Positions 1-10,324 of a stretch of 64,000 bases of DNA are shown here, one piece after another; the first letter of the stretch is position 1, and each line of letters starts with the position of its first letter. Made by a program: the position numbers and the translations under genes. The DNA is from Ctenosaura bakeri (Eukaryota; Chordata; Lepidosauria; Squamata; Iguanidae). The stretch is taken from contig CAOLHI010002151.1 in the NCBI GenBank assembly GCA_948474755.1, positions 223,665 to 287,664 of the forward strand, read 5' to 3'. The notes below the pieces were generated by a model that made no database searches, was not told where the DNA came from, and was given only the letters and a program-made list of their open reading frames with translations.

Positions 1-540
1 CTAGAAATCACACTGACAACATCTTCATAATGTTTTCCCCAGAGGCAAAAAAATTAGGCAGAAACTATAAAGACAGACAAGTGATTTATCAGGGGTGTGT
101 TGTTCCTGGGAAACGGAGAGAACGCCACACAGCACGAGGCCTCCAGTGCTTCTTTTGGTTAGCAAGCTGTACTAGTCATGTCCTCCTTGAACCTCACTGG
201 AGGCAGACTCCCTTGACCTGAAATCCATGAGAAAGGGAAAGGCCCCGTGATATCTGAGATCGCACATTAATCATAATCCTGCCTTGGGCATAATCTTGGA
301 TGTGAGCTACAGTCGATGGCTTGCCAGGGATCCTCCGGTGCCGGTTTCACGATGAATCACAGATCCCCACACTCCTGTTACTAATGTGGCAAGAGACACA
401 CCGCTGCTGTTGTCGTCATGAGACAACCACATTTTCAAATGTTTTACGCCATTCTGTTCATAAAACCCACATGAATTTTGAAAACAAAGGTTTTGATGTG
501 TCATTTCGCCTCTGCCCTCACTCTGCGAGATTGACAGCAG
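1..540. other. Unassigned sequence upstream of an L1 fragment
   Basis: I recognise no gene, RNA or repeat here. A reading frame opens at 321 and runs into the L1 remnant that follows, but only its part after about 545 resembles a known protein, so the first portion is chance read-through. Confidence 0.4.
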
Positions 541-1433
541 ACAAGACAGTGCTTAAGAAAATATTAACACAGGAGAGACAGGAGGAGACTGTGAAATCTG
601 CCATGATTTTGTGGGCACAGAATATTGGGCATTCAATTCAATTAGATGAATGGGAACAGAGCTGGAAAAGGACACAAAAATTTACAGTGGCTCAGAATCT
701 CAAAGAGAACTATTTTAAAATGTTTCATAGATGGTACATGACACCAGACAAGTTAAAAAAGATTTACAACACAGGTACGGAAATGTGTTGGAAATGTCAG
801 AAAGAGGTGGGAACAATATTTCATATGTGGTGGTCATGTCCCAAGGCACAGAAATATTGGAGTGAAATACATAAAAAGATGTGTGAAATACTGAAGGTTC
901 AATTTGTAAAAAAACCTGAATTTTATTTGTTAAACATGACAAATGTTCTTGAGAATACTAACATTAAGAGGCATTGGAGATTAATATTGTACATGATCAC
1001 GACGGCTTGAACTGAATATGCCAAATTGTGGAAGTCTCAGCAAATTCCCACAATTGAACAATAGTGGGGGACATTTATTGAGAATAGAAATGCGGATATT
1101 GTTTCACAAAGATTAAAGGGGAAATCGGATGATCAGATAAAAGCAGAATGGCAAATTGTGATGGGTAGTTGCTGGGAACTGCCAAGTGAAAATGTCTGAA
1201 TTATGGTTGAAATTAAAGAGGAATAACTATAACATAACAGGAGTTGATGAGAGAAATGCAAGATCAAACACGTAAGATGAACATAGAATTGTGAGACATA
1301 ATTTTTTTTATATGTGAGTAGATATCTAGAAAATGAAAACTAGATCAGAGTGGAAGAACAAAAACATTACATGTAAAAGTACAATTTGAGATGATGTTTT
1401 TTTATTTGCAAAACTTAATAAAATTATATTAAA
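540..1433 (+). mobile_element. 5'-truncated L1 LINE (ORF2 C-terminus and 3' UTR)
   Basis: The translation from about 545 to 1007 resembles the C-terminal part of L1 ORF2. It contains WAQNIGHSIQ, WKRTQKFTVAQNLKEN, FHRWYMTP and then CWKCQKEVGTIFHMWWSC, the Cys-His cluster typical of the L1 ORF2 C-terminus. The frame is stopped at 1008 (TGA), but homology continues afterwards (YAKLWKSQQIPT, then NADIVSQRLKGKSD) to about 1195. An AATAAA-type signal and A-rich tail follow near 1418-1436. The reverse transcriptase and endonuclease domains are missing, so the copy is dead. I could not identify a target duplication, so the left edge is approximate. Confidence 0.8.
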
Positions 1434-1439
1434 AAAATG

Positions 1440-1875
1440 TTAAAGAACGAAAGTGCAGCTCAAAAGGAAAGACAGAAAGGAACAAGGCAGAGAGGTGAGG
1501 AGAAAACAACTGTGAAGACTGCCCATGCTGGCTCAGGATTCTGGGCAATGTAGTCCAAAACACCCCTTGTAAGAGAACAGCCTTTCTCCCTCTGAGCTAT
1601 TGAGCCAAATGGCACCAAAACAGATCTGAAGCCTTGCTTTGTCTCGAGATTTACTCTGCATTTCCAGCCAAGCACCAATCTTTCTGCCTCAGGATCCATT
1701 TGTGACGTGTCTGCCTCTGATAGTGAGCTCAGAAAGTGGTTCCCAAGAAGGCTGCCACAGATGTGGGCCTGATGAGAAATGAGAGAGGGCCAGAACTGGT
1801 TCAAAAGTAGGGTTTCCAGGTCTTAGGGGTCTCAGGGAGTGGACCTTTTTCTCCAGTATTCAGGACAAGGGGGAG
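1440..1875. other. Unassigned interval
   Basis: No recognisable gene or repeat was seen between the L1 tail and the CR1 tail. A 114-codon antisense frame at 1460-1804 has no recognisable motif. Confidence 0.3.
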
Positions 1876-1880
1876 AAATT

Positions 1881-2385
1881 CACAGAATCATAGAATAATG
1901 GAGTGGAAGAAACCCCAGAGGTGATCCAGTCCAACCCCCTGCCATGCAGGAACCCACATCAAAGCACTCCCGACAGATGGCCATCAAGCCTCTGCTTAAC
2001 AACCTCCAAAGGAGGAGACTCCGCCACACTCCGAGGCAGCATCTTCCACTACCGGACAGCCCTGACCGTCAGGAAGTTCTTCCTGAGGTTCAGGTGGAAT
2101 ATCTTTTCCTGTAGTTTGAATCCATTGTTCCTTGTCCTAGTTTCTGGGGCAGTGGAAAATAAGCCTGTTCCCTCTTCGATATGATTCTTTCAAAAATTTA
2201 AACACGGCTATCATATCCCTTCTTAACCTTCTCTTCTGCAGATTAAACATATCCAGCTCCCTAAGCCACTCATCATCGGGCATGACTTCCAGACCCTTTA
2301 TCATTTCGGTCACCCTCTTCTGGACACGTTGCAGCTTCTCAACTATTCTTCTTGAAGTGAGGTGCCCAGAACTGGACACATGTAC
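1881..2385 (-). mobile_element. CR1 LINE 3' fragment, antisense
   Basis: On the minus strand this reads as the end of CR1 ORF2 and its 3' terminus. The plus strand begins with AGAATCATAGAATAATGG, the reverse complement of the CR1 tail, followed by the block with GATCCAGTCCAACCCCCTGCC. Codons for VQKRVTEMIKGLEVMPDDEWLRELDMF lie at 2250-2325 and match the CR1 C-terminal segment seen at 22.8 kb. The 5' end is truncated. CR1 copies usually lack long target duplications and none is evident. Confidence 0.85.
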
Positions 2386-2417
2386 CTTCTAACAGTCCCA
2401 GTTTAGCACAGTAGTCC

Positions 2418-2620
2418 TGATAGCCAGCATGGCTTAGTGATTTGAGCATAGGATTATGACCCTGGAGGGCAGAGTTTGATTCTCCGCTCAGCAATGGAAA
2501 CCAGCTAGGTGACCTTGGCCATATCACACATTCTCAGCCCCACAAAACCTCATGATAGGTTTGCCCAAAGGTCACCATAAGTCCGAAACAACTTGAAGGC
2601 ACACAACACCAGCAACAAAG
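2418..2620 (+). mobile_element. tRNA-derived SINE with ACA-rich end (ACA-SINE-like)
   Basis: The head (GCATGGCTTAGTGATTTGAG followed by GTTTGATTCTCCGCTCAGC) has A-box and B-box-like elements of a tRNA-derived SINE. The tail contains CATGATAGGTTTGCC, CACCATAAGTCCGAAAC and CTTGAAGGCACACAACACC. The same tail recurs at 40.9, 46.1, 46.4, 58.8 and 60.5 kb. Assignment to the squamate ACA-SINE group is from memory of that family's ACA-rich end. Confidence 0.7.
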
Positions 2621-2945
2621 TTCTGATTAATCTTCTGTCATCCCACTTTTTCAGCTGCTTTTACGATGTCCCAGTTTTCCTCTCTTCCTCCCGCTTTCTC
2701 CTCAGCTTACTTCAACAGCTGCAAACTGGATTCAAAGTACAAAAACAGTTTACACTTAATTAGCTGAACAAGAGGGAGCAGAGAAGAAGGGCTCTTGCCC
2801 TTCTCAGGAGGCTCGGGCAGAAGCTGACTGCTGCACCCTCTCCTAGCTTGTGTGTTCTCCTTCACGGATATACCTTTTCCCATCCTGACCACACTTTGAT
2901 GCTTCTTGGCCACACACTTCTTGGTTTTCGTTTGTGGAATGCTGG
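2590..2945 (-). repeat. Unclassified dispersed repeat U1, antisense copy
   Basis: This segment aligns by eye with 8415-8703 in the same orientation and with 31975-32315 and 5640-5910 in the opposite orientation. Shared landmarks include CTGATTAATC, CACTTTTTCAGCTGCTTTTA, the block with CAGTTTACAC, GGAGGCTCGGGCAGAAGC and CTCCTAGCTTGTGTGTTC. No coding motif is visible. Confidence 0.6.
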
Positions 2946-3306
2946 AGAGTACGATCTCAGGGCAAGGACAGCATCTTGAAATGTGAGTCTATATATTGCC
3001 ATTGCTTAGATTTAGTACTTTTTAAAAATCTCACTGACATGCTCTGAGCAACTGTACTTGACACTTGTCATCCTTAACAATATCCAGTATCCCACTGCCA
3101 GTGGCATCACTGGAGGCTGTTCCTTACAACAGCATCAGGCTCCACCCCCTATTATATCACCAAAATTGGGTTTCCGGTCTTGGCCCTGAAATGTCAGGGT
3201 CTGAGATACTTTTGACCAGACTAACTTACTCAAGAGATATTTATGTATACATACATACATATGTATCTGAGCCTATATCCAAGGATCTCAGGGTCTGTTG
3301 TTTATT

Positions 3307-3412
3307 CCCCCAAGTGCCAAGATGGAATTTAATGAAAAATTCTAGGATCTATAAGCAATTACAGGAATTAATACTAGTCAGAAGAGAGAAATTCCAAAAA
3401 ATAACAAGGATT
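3307..3412 (+). repeat. Unclassified repeat U3, copy 1
   Basis: About 105 bases match 14164-14276 in direct orientation. Shared landmarks are TTCCCCCAAGTGCCA, GAATTTAATGAAAAATT/GAATTTGGTGAAAAATT, GAATTAATACT and GAGAGAAATTCCA. I could not place it in a known family. Confidence 0.6.
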
Positions 3413-3439
3413 TAATTTGTCTTATGAAGTATGACAGCC

Positions 3440-3866
3440 TCAGCTTAATCATCTTGGCTTCCAGGGAGAGTTCAGGCTTGACTTGTGTTGCTCAAGCCTT
3501 GGGATGATTTTGCAGTACAGACAAAATCTTTGACACAATATCTGAAGGGATGGTATATGGAAGATGGAGCAAGTCTGTTTTCTCCTGCTGCAGAGACTAG
3601 GACACTGTGGAGCAACAGATTCAAACTTTGGGAAAAGAGACTCCACCCAAATTTGGGATGAACTTCCTGAGGGTAAGAGCAGTTCGATAGTGGAATACGC
3701 TGCTGCCTCAATGGAGTGTGGTGGAGTCGCCTCCTTTTTTTGGAGATCTTGAAAGAGGGGCTGGAAGGCCATCTGTTAAAGGGATTGTGTCTTCCTGCAT
3801 GGGAGAATGGGACTGGACTGGATGAGCCTTGTGGTCTCTTCCAGCTCTATGATACTATGATTCTAC
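3440..3866 (+). mobile_element. CR1 LINE 3' fragment
   Basis: Sense-strand CR1 C-terminal region and tail. The block around 3565-3680 (tctgttttctcctgctgcag, then AGACTAGGACACTGTGGAGC) corresponds to the [12 protein letters not shown] segment of better-preserved copies. The end has GGACTGGATGAGCCTTGTGG and TCTATGATACTATGATTCTA. It carries many stops and gaps and is older than the copy at 22 kb. Confidence 0.8.
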
Positions 3867-4072
3867 TCTCAGTACTCTATTGATTTATTTTCCACCTGTC
3901 CTCCAGTGAGCTCAAGCTGGTTATTTTTCCCCCCTGTTTTCCTTTCTTGATATTATCTTTTAAAAATCCAATATTAAAAAGAAAATAAAACAGCATGCTA
4001 TGAGTCTGAAAGGACTTGAAAGCACACAGCATGATATTCTGCCCTTTGGTGTAAAGGGCGTTATAAATAAAT

Positions 4073-4121
<49 letters not shown>
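4073..4121 (+). repeat. (ATC)n microsatellite
   Basis: About sixteen uninterrupted ATC/CAT units. It lies at the A/T-rich 3' end of an antisense SINE (ATAAATAAATATC precedes it), a common origin for SINE-tail microsatellites. Poly-His and poly-Met frames through it are artefacts. Confidence 0.95.
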
Positions 4122-4122
<1 letters not shown>

Positions 4123-4310
4123 TCCTCTCCTCCTCCTGGCTTCCCTCCTTTATCCTCCCCACAACCATCTGGGGTAAGTCAAGCAAAAAGAGAATGATCA
4201 GCCCAAGGTCACCCACTGAGTTTTATGTCTCCTTATGGGCTTGAACTGGCATCTCCCAAATCCAAGTTCAACACTCTAACCATCATGCTATACTACAATG
4301 GCTCCCCTGT
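4122..4310 (-). mobile_element. tRNA-derived SINE, antisense, degenerate
   Basis: The plus strand shows CAAGGTCACCCACTGAG, GGCTTGAACTGGCATCTCCC and ACACTCTAACCATCATGCTA, the reverse complement of a tRNA-derived SINE head. TCCCCACAACCATCTGGGGTA belongs to its body. Similar antisense SINE sequence occurs at 21.35-21.65 kb. Confidence 0.65.
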
Positions 4311-4489
4311 CAGTGTGGTGGTAACTGAACTCTGGGTTTAGTTTGGACCTCGTCTAGTGTCCTGATCTCTATCAACAAACTAGGCTCAGCACCTTGGAGA
4401 GCATCGTTAAAGTTCGTTCTAAAACCTAAAGTAGATTTACCATCCCCTGATATGAAGCTACTATAGTTCACCCTCTGAGGGTTGGGGCA

Positions 4490-4620
4490 CGTGACAATGT
4501 TGAAGTAAGCGGGACAAAGGCAGAAGAGGAGAGAGAAACTGGGACATTTTTTTAAAAAAGCTGAGAAAATAGAACGTCAGAGAATTCACTGGGGTTGTCC
4601 CTGCCAAATTGAGAAAGTTA
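4490..4620 (+). repeat. U1 dispersed repeat, partial copy
   Basis: Contains GAGAGAGAAACTGGGACATT, AAAAGCTGAGAAAAT and TTGTCCCTGCCAAATTGAGA, which match the right part of the U1 copy at 31975-32315 (GTGGGAAACTTGGACATTTC, AGCAGCTGAAAAAGTGG, CTGTCCCTGACAAATTGGGA). Confidence 0.55.
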
Positions 4621-4624
4621 GAGG

Positions 4625-5635
4625 GTATGGCATCCGTCCATGATGACCTTCACCATGATGTCTAACTCTGAGGAAGGTCTACTAGGGCTAGGCAGCTGGA
4701 TGGAGGGTGGGGGAAAATGTGAGGTCTCCTCAGAGCAAGGAATTTGGGTGGAATGGGGAAGAAAAAAGGGAAAAGAGAGAGAGAGCTGACAGGTAGCCTT
4801 CCACCTCAGGTAATGGGATACATTAGACTCAAGGATGGGTGGCTTATAGAAGTTGGAGGCCAACTGTAAGGTGGGATCTGGCCTGCCCTATCCCTCTCAA
4901 TGTTTTGCCCCCAAATTGTCCTGTAACTGGAAACTTCTAAGGGTATGCTTGGCCATTTTGGATCATTTGGGGGGTATGGCAGGTCATTTGTGGAAAGAGG
5001 CTCTTTCAAATTTGACCCACCTCTGTCTTAGACTGGGACCATCTCTGGAGAGTCTCTACCTTTTGAATAGGATCTCTCTGCACATTTGTAAATAAAATAG
5101 ATATTAGAGTTTGGGGAAAAGTTTCAGCTGATCTCTCTCTCTCTCTCTCTCTCATATGCCCTTTCACCCAAAAGTAATGACAATCTCAAAGTGGTGATTT
5201 GTCTGGTGTAGGCAGAAAGTAGGCTGTGGGTGGGGGAATTTGACCTGATCCCTATCTGGTTAAGTTTGGGTTCACAACACCCTCCAACCTCAGCAAGGGT
5301 GCAGCAGGACCTATAAAAATTGCTCATCCTCAAAGTACAGCTTTCTGGTGCCATTTCCAGCTGACATCAGCAGATCTGTAGATGCTCTGCATAATTTGGA
5401 GAAGAACTGAGTGATTAACAGGAGTCCTCCTCATTGCCCTCACCTACATAGGGGAACTGATTCTGCCCCATTGCACTGAGTGATGATGAAATGACTGCAA
5501 CCAGGGTGACACCAGTGGAAGACTCAAGACAAGTTTAAAGAAACATGACCCTATTTAACTCCTGCTTGTGGCTGTAATGGTTTCGCTCCTATGAGCATAC
5601 TGGTGGGATGCAAATCTCCACCAACCTATTGACAG
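4625..5635. other. Unassigned interval with a (CT)n microsatellite
   Basis: No gene recognised. A CT dinucleotide run of about 23 bases lies at 5131-5153. The remaining sequence shows no homology I can name. Confidence 0.4.
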
Positions 5636-5639
5636 CACC

Positions 5640-5910
5640 ATCCCCTCCAACATTTCACAGATGAAAACCAGGGCAGAGAGAAAATTTACGGTATTGATGA
5701 GGAAAAGCAGACAAGTTAGCAGAGGTTGCAGCAGCTGGCTTTTGCTTCAGCCTCTTGGGAAGGCAAGATTCCTCCCTCTACTCTGCTCTCTCTTACTGAG
5801 TTAATTGAATGCAAACTACTTTTGGATTTTGAACTCAGTTTGCAGTAAGTCAAGGAGAAAAGGGGAAGGTAGGAGGAGAAGAGAAGAACTGGGACAGCAG
5901 AACAAATACA
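5640..5910 (+). repeat. U1 dispersed repeat
   Basis: Same family and orientation as 31975-32315. Shared landmarks are GGTTGCAGCAGCTGGCTTTT, CTTCAGCCTCTTGGGAAGGC, TACTGAGTTAATTGAATGCA and GAAGAACTGGGACAGCAG. The right end is lost compared with the other copies. Confidence 0.6.
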
Positions 5911-6100
5911 AAGGCAGAAGATTCATTGCAATTGTCAAGTTGGAGCATGTGCTGCATCAGTGGGGGAGGAGAAGCCTGATCCGTACAGGGAAATGTGGCC
6001 CATTTTGGGTACAGAATTCAGCATCCTGCAGATAGAGTTCAGATATTGTTCAGCAGATAGAATCTTTAAAGTTTGGTCTAAAACCGAGAGCAGAGACATA

Positions 6101-6301
6101 GGGTCTTTCCAACCACACTATTATAGTGCTATGATTCCACTTTCAACATCCTATGGAATTCTGGGATTTGCAGTTTAGGGGGGGGTCTTTAGGTTTCTCA
6201 GCCAGAGAACTCTTTGGCCTCAGTAAACTACAAACCCCAGACCTCCACAGGATGTTGAAAGTGGAATAATAGCACTATAACAGTGTAGTGCAGAAAGGTC
6301 C
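6101..6301. mobile_element. Family A palindromic MITE, 201 bp
   Basis: The terminal inverted repeats are degenerate versions of GGCCATTTCCGCAC. The arms carry GATTCCACTTTCAACATCC and its complement GGATGTTGAAAGTGGAAT. The centre holds CTCAGCCAGAGAACTC. The 3-bp target duplication is ATA (6098-6100 and 6302-6304). No ORF. This is the longer-centre subtype. Confidence 0.85.
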
Positions 6302-6304
6302 ATA

Positions 6305-7190
6305 GATGCTACCAGCTACCATTTAATTTGAATTCAGATCCTCGGGTTCCTGGTCAAAACTTCAAGATGGCTATGTAGATCTGAGAGACTTCTTGAGATT
6401 CTACAGTTAATGAAAAGGAAAATATCCAGATCTTTATGAGGAAGAACGCATGTCACCAAACTCTGCATTTGTTTTTTTTTCTTATGTTCTGTGAGAGAGT
6501 GCATTAAAAGGAAAGGTGCAAAAAGAAAACAAAACAACTTACTCACTCTGGCACCACCCTGGTCCCCACCCTGCCCAGATAGTGCTGCCCCTGTCATCTT
6601 TCCCGTTGGGAGAATCCAAAACTCAATTACATTTTCTGGACTGGATAACCCCTTGGAGGCCTTATATAATTTGTTTTCTTCCTGCCACTGCTTGGGGGAG
6701 AGGCAGGTATTATGCCCATGCCAGCAAATGCAAGGGAGATGGCACGGCAGGAAATCCAGCTCTAGTGTGCCAGATCCAAAGCCTCATGGAGCTGAGCCTG
6801 GGAATGGCCAAACCACGATCTCCTTAGGAGAGGCTGGTGTACTCCCTCACCTCGTCGCAGCCTCTCCATCTCTCTCTTTCCAGTCACCTTTGGAAGTGCT
6901 CTGATCTGGGAGATATTTGTCACGGCAACTATGGAGGGCCTGGCTCTTGTAACACACACTCCGCTTTCTTCATCCCATTTCCCGCCCAGTGTTACCTCAA
7001 GGGACTCCTTTGTCAGCAATCCTTCCTTGTCAGTGAAGGAGAGGCTGTATGCACCCGAACCGAGATCAAGCAGAACTTGTTACTGGAGCTCGGCAAGTTA
7101 ATTTTGAAAAAAAGTAATTAAAGTTAGCATCCCCAGGCCCCAAACAGGAGTTAGAGACTGTTGTCATTGTTGTCATTAATGTAGCATGCT
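6305..7190. other. Unassigned interval
   Basis: Several overlapping frames of 60-137 codons exist here on both strands. None has a recognisable domain, and none shows splice or promoter context that I could defend as a host exon. Confidence 0.3.
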
Positions 7191-7195
7191 TTTTG

Positions 7196-7307
7196 AGCCA
7201 TTTCCGCACGAGACCGGCCGGCCCCTCCCGAAACTGCAAACCCCAGGATTCCATAGGATGTTGAAAGTGGAATCATCGCGCTGTAACGGTCTCGTGCGGA
7301 AATGGCC
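7196..7307. mobile_element. Family A MITE, internally deleted
   Basis: Both termini survive (GCCATTTCCGCACGAGACC and GGTCTCGTGCGGAAATGGCC), but most of the left arm is gone, leaving 112 bp. The flanking trinucleotides are TTG and TTT, an imperfect 3-bp duplication. Confidence 0.8.
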
Positions 7308-7356
7308 TTTGACTTCTGATGGTCCTATGAGTGAGATACGTCCAAGAGATCCTATT

Positions 7357-8151
7357 TTTTTTTATAAATATCTTTATTAGATTTTGTTAAAAAAAGAAAA
7401 AAAAAGGTTACATTCCAGAGTACATATTTCCATATTTTCCATATTTCCCCCCAATACAATACCTTCCTAATATATACAACTAATATCTGCTGATTTTTTC
7501 TTAGCAATGCTCTAATACATAATATTATTTTATTTATTTTTATTTATTTATTTGTATCCCGCCTCTCCATATGGATCGAGGCAGCGAACAACTTACAAAT
7601 AACATGTATTTTGAAACATTTCTATACATTTCTATACGTAATACATAATACATAATTGGCACTCAATCAAAATTAGTTCATAATTAACTTGATTGATATG
7701 GAATACCCCCCCCCCAACCAACAACAACAACAAAACACCCTTTCCCCCCTGGGCCAAAAACAGTTTGTTTCATTAATTGGGAAAATGAGAAAAAGAAAAA
7801 TTTTCTCCCCAACATAATTGATTCCCGCCTCCGATCGTATCCTTAACATAAGCCTTGGTTGTATTTCTCATTTCTTTTGTTAAAAAAAAAGAAAAACCTT
7901 ATCCAGATAGTTCGCAAATCTCTCTCTCCACATAGATATACAGAAATCCCTTTCATACTAATACAAGTACAAGGTTGCAAATACATCAGCAATGAGAGTA
8001 CCCAATACACAATAACAACTTCCTTTATAGATTATCTTTAACATACTTAAATAGGAGGCACCAGACTTCATAAAATTGCTTTGTAGTTTTGTATTGAAGC
8101 ATAAAGGTAAGTTTATCCAATTCTGCTATCTCCAGAAGTTTATCTCACCAG
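7357..8151 (-). mobile_element. L1 LINE 3' segment, antisense, with target duplication
   Basis: The flanks are CCAAGAGATCCTATT at 7342-7356 and CCAAGGGATCCTATT at 8152-8166, a 15-bp target duplication with one mismatch. The plus strand starts with a T-rich run and TCTTTATTAG, the complement of an AATAAA-type tail, so the element points left. Mostly 3' UTR is present and no ORF is readable. A SINE tail is inserted at 7524-7638. Confidence 0.8.
7524..7638 (-). mobile_element. 5'-truncated SINE inside an L1
   Basis: The plus strand reads TTATTTGTATCCCGCCTCTC and CATATGGATCGAGGCAGCG, the reverse complement of the end of the SINE at 24081-24318. The flanks repeat TAATACATAAT (7513-7523 and 7639-7649), supporting an insertion into the older L1. 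Confidence 0.75.
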
Positions 8152-8228
8152 CCAAGGGATCCTATTATTAACAGGCCTGTTCATGTCTTGCAAACTCACT
8201 GTTACATACCGCTCAGCTATCTCATTTT

Positions 8229-8407
8229 GGCCATTTCCGCACTAGCCTGTTATAGCGCGATGATTCCACTTTCAACATCCTCTGGAATCCTGGGGTTTGC
8301 AGTTTCGGGAGGGGCCGGCCGGCCCTCCCGAAACTGCAAACCCCAGGATTCCAGAGGATATTGAAAGTGGAATCACCATGCTCTAAGAGGCTAGTGCGGA
8401 AATGGCC
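8229..8407. mobile_element. Family A palindromic MITE, compact subtype
   Basis: A 179-bp near-palindrome with termini GGCCATTTCCGCACTAGCC and its complement. The centre is GGAGGGGCCGGCCGGCCCTC. The target duplication is TTT (8226-8228 and 8408-8410). Confidence 0.9.
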
Positions 8408-8414
8408 TTTGGCA

Positions 8415-8703
8415 GGCAAAGTCCTGATTAATCCTCTGTCTTCCCACTTTTCCAACTGCTTTAAAAATATCTCAGTTTCTTTCTCTCACTTTCTCCTTTT
8501 GTTCTTAGCCTGACTTCCAACTGCTATAAACTGAATGCAAAGTGTAAAAATAGTTTACACATGGTTGACCCAGGAGGGGGAAAGGAGAGGAAGAGAAGAA
8601 TCGTGCCCTTTCCTGGAGGCTCAGGCAAAAGCACATTCCTGCAGCCTCTTCTAGCTTGTGTGTTCTTCCTCATTCCTAACTTTCCCCATCTCGACTACAC
8701 TCT
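8415..8703 (-). repeat. U1 dispersed repeat, antisense
   Basis: Runs parallel to 2617-2911: TCCTGATTAATCCTCTGTCT, CCCACTTTTCCAACTGCTTT, TAGTTTACAC, GGAGGCTCAGGCAAAAGC and CTTCTAGCTTGTGTGTTCTT. A family A element interrupts its right end. Confidence 0.6.
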
Positions 8704-8810
8704 GGCCATTTCCATACTACACAGTTATAGTGCTATTATTCCACTTTCAACCTCCTATGGAATCCTGGGGTTTGCAGTTTCTGGAGGGGCCTTTGGAATT
8801 CTCAGCCGGA

Positions 8811-10049
8811 CAACTAACTGAAAGATTTCAGATGGATTTAAAAACCTACGGAATTGATCAAAAGGAGAGAGAAGGAGTGATTAAATGGTTATTTGAAAAT
8901 CCCCCACATTTACTATCTTATATATATCAAGAAATATTACAACAAGAAAGAGAAGAGGAAACAATAAAGAATACAATGATTTTTTGGGCTCAAAACATAG
9001 GACATTCAATTCAGTCAGAGTTTTGGGAACAGAGTTGGAAAAGAACACAGAAATTTACAGTGGCCCAGAATTTAAAAGAAAACTGTTATAAAATGTTTCA
9101 TAGAGGGTACATGACACCTGAAAAATGGACGAAAATTTATAAAACAGGAACAGGGCAATTTTGGAAATGTCAGAAGGAGGTCGGTACGATGTTTCATATG
9201 TGGTGGTCGTGTAATAGAGCAAAGAAATATTGGGGGGAAATACATAATAAGATCTGTGCAGTATTCAAGATGCAATTTGATAAGACACCCAAAATGTATT
9301 TGTTAAATATGACACATATGTTGGATGGTACTGCGTTAAAGAAATATTGGCAGATAATATTGTATATGGTCACGACAGCTCGTATCGAATTTGCAAGATT
9401 ATGGAAAAACCAGCAAATACCCACAGTTGACCAACAGACTTAATTCAGATCCTACATAAAAAACAGATGATATAGCAACAAGACTAATCAAATGGATCTT
9501 TATTTATTTTTCTTTGGAGTTATATTATGTAGTATTATGTTGTTTTATGTATTGTATTATGTCTGATTTATGTTATGTTTGTGTTTTGTAAGAAATGTGT
9601 TTTAATGATTGGAAACTTTAATAAAAATAATTAAAAAAAAAGAAAAAGAAAACAGGAATGCAGATATAGTATCTCAGAGATTAAAGGGCAAATCTGATGA
9701 AGAGATGAAAAAAAGAATGGAGAACAGTGTCGGATAATTGCTGGGTACTTTCAGATAACAATGCTTGATATAAATGTATAACTTTTATCAAGAGGATGTG
9801 ATCAGATGAATAATATGACATATAAGTTAGTATGGATTTATTGTAGGATCTATCATGAAATATTAGCATCTATTAGTGTGGTACATTCAATTTTAATTTT
9901 AACATGTTGAATTGAAGAACATGAAATCTAGGGAGGAGAGGAAGATTATCAGAAATAGTTCAATGAATTGTACAAAACACACACACACACATTTGTGCGT
10001 GTGTGTGTGTTTTATAAGATGGAATTTCAATAAAATTATTAAAAAAAAA
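8811..10049 (+). mobile_element. L1 insertion with two tandem L1 3' ends
   Basis: The flanks are GAATTCTCAGCCGGA (8796-8810) and GAATTCTCAGCCAGA (10050-10064). From about 8830 to 9443 a frame encodes L1 ORF2 C-terminus: FWAQNIGHSIQ, KRTQKFTVAQNLKEN, FHRGYMTPEKW and FWKCQKEVGTMFHMWWSC. A 3' UTR and A-rich end follow at about 9620-9645. Beyond this lies a second L1 piece that starts at the codons for NRNADIVSQRLKGKSDE and ends at a second A-rich tail at 10049. The reverse transcriptase and endonuclease are absent. Confidence 0.85.
9977..10010. repeat. (CA)n/(GT)n inverted microsatellite
   Basis: A CA run is followed by a short spacer and then a GT run, forming a small hairpin near the second L1 3' end. 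Confidence 0.85.
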
Positions 10050-10173
10050 GAATTCTCAGCCAGAGAGCTCATTGGCCTTACTAAACTACAAGCCCCAGAA
10101 TTCCACAGAAGGTTGAAAGTGGAATAAGAGCACTACAACTGTGTAGGGTAGAAATGGTGTCTGAGTTTGTTTC

Positions 10174-10322
10174 GGCCATTTCCGCACTAGACTGTTATAG
10201 CGCTATGATTCCACTTGCAACATTTCCACTGGCCGGCCCCTCCCGAAACTACAAACCCCAGGATTCCATAGGATGTTGAAAGTGGAATCATAGCGCTATA
10301 ACACTCTAGTGCAGAAATGGCC
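10174..10322. mobile_element. Family A MITE with shortened left arm
   Basis: Termini GGCCATTTCCGCACTAGAC and GTGCAGAAATGGCC. The left arm is truncated after GATTCCACTTGCAACAT. The right arm is complete. The flanking trinucleotides are TTC and TTG. Confidence 0.85.
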
Positions 10323-10324
10323 TT

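Larger units (their letters stand above)
8704..10159. mobile_element. Family A MITE split by an L1 insertion
   Basis: The left arm (8704-8810) and right arm (10050-10159) together form a normal copy of about 200 bp. The outer target duplication is TCT (8701-8703 and 10160-10162). The break is in the centre motif GAATTCTCAGCC, which is itself duplicated around the inserted L1. Confidence 0.85.

Noticed and set aside
3877..4197. Poly-His and poly-Met open frames
   Set aside because: Direct translation of the (ATC)n microsatellite.
8229..8407. CRISPR-like or bacterial attachment-site interpretation of the repeated palindromes
   Set aside because: Copies are dispersed over the whole window with target duplications and separated by vertebrate LINEs, so they are MITEs.
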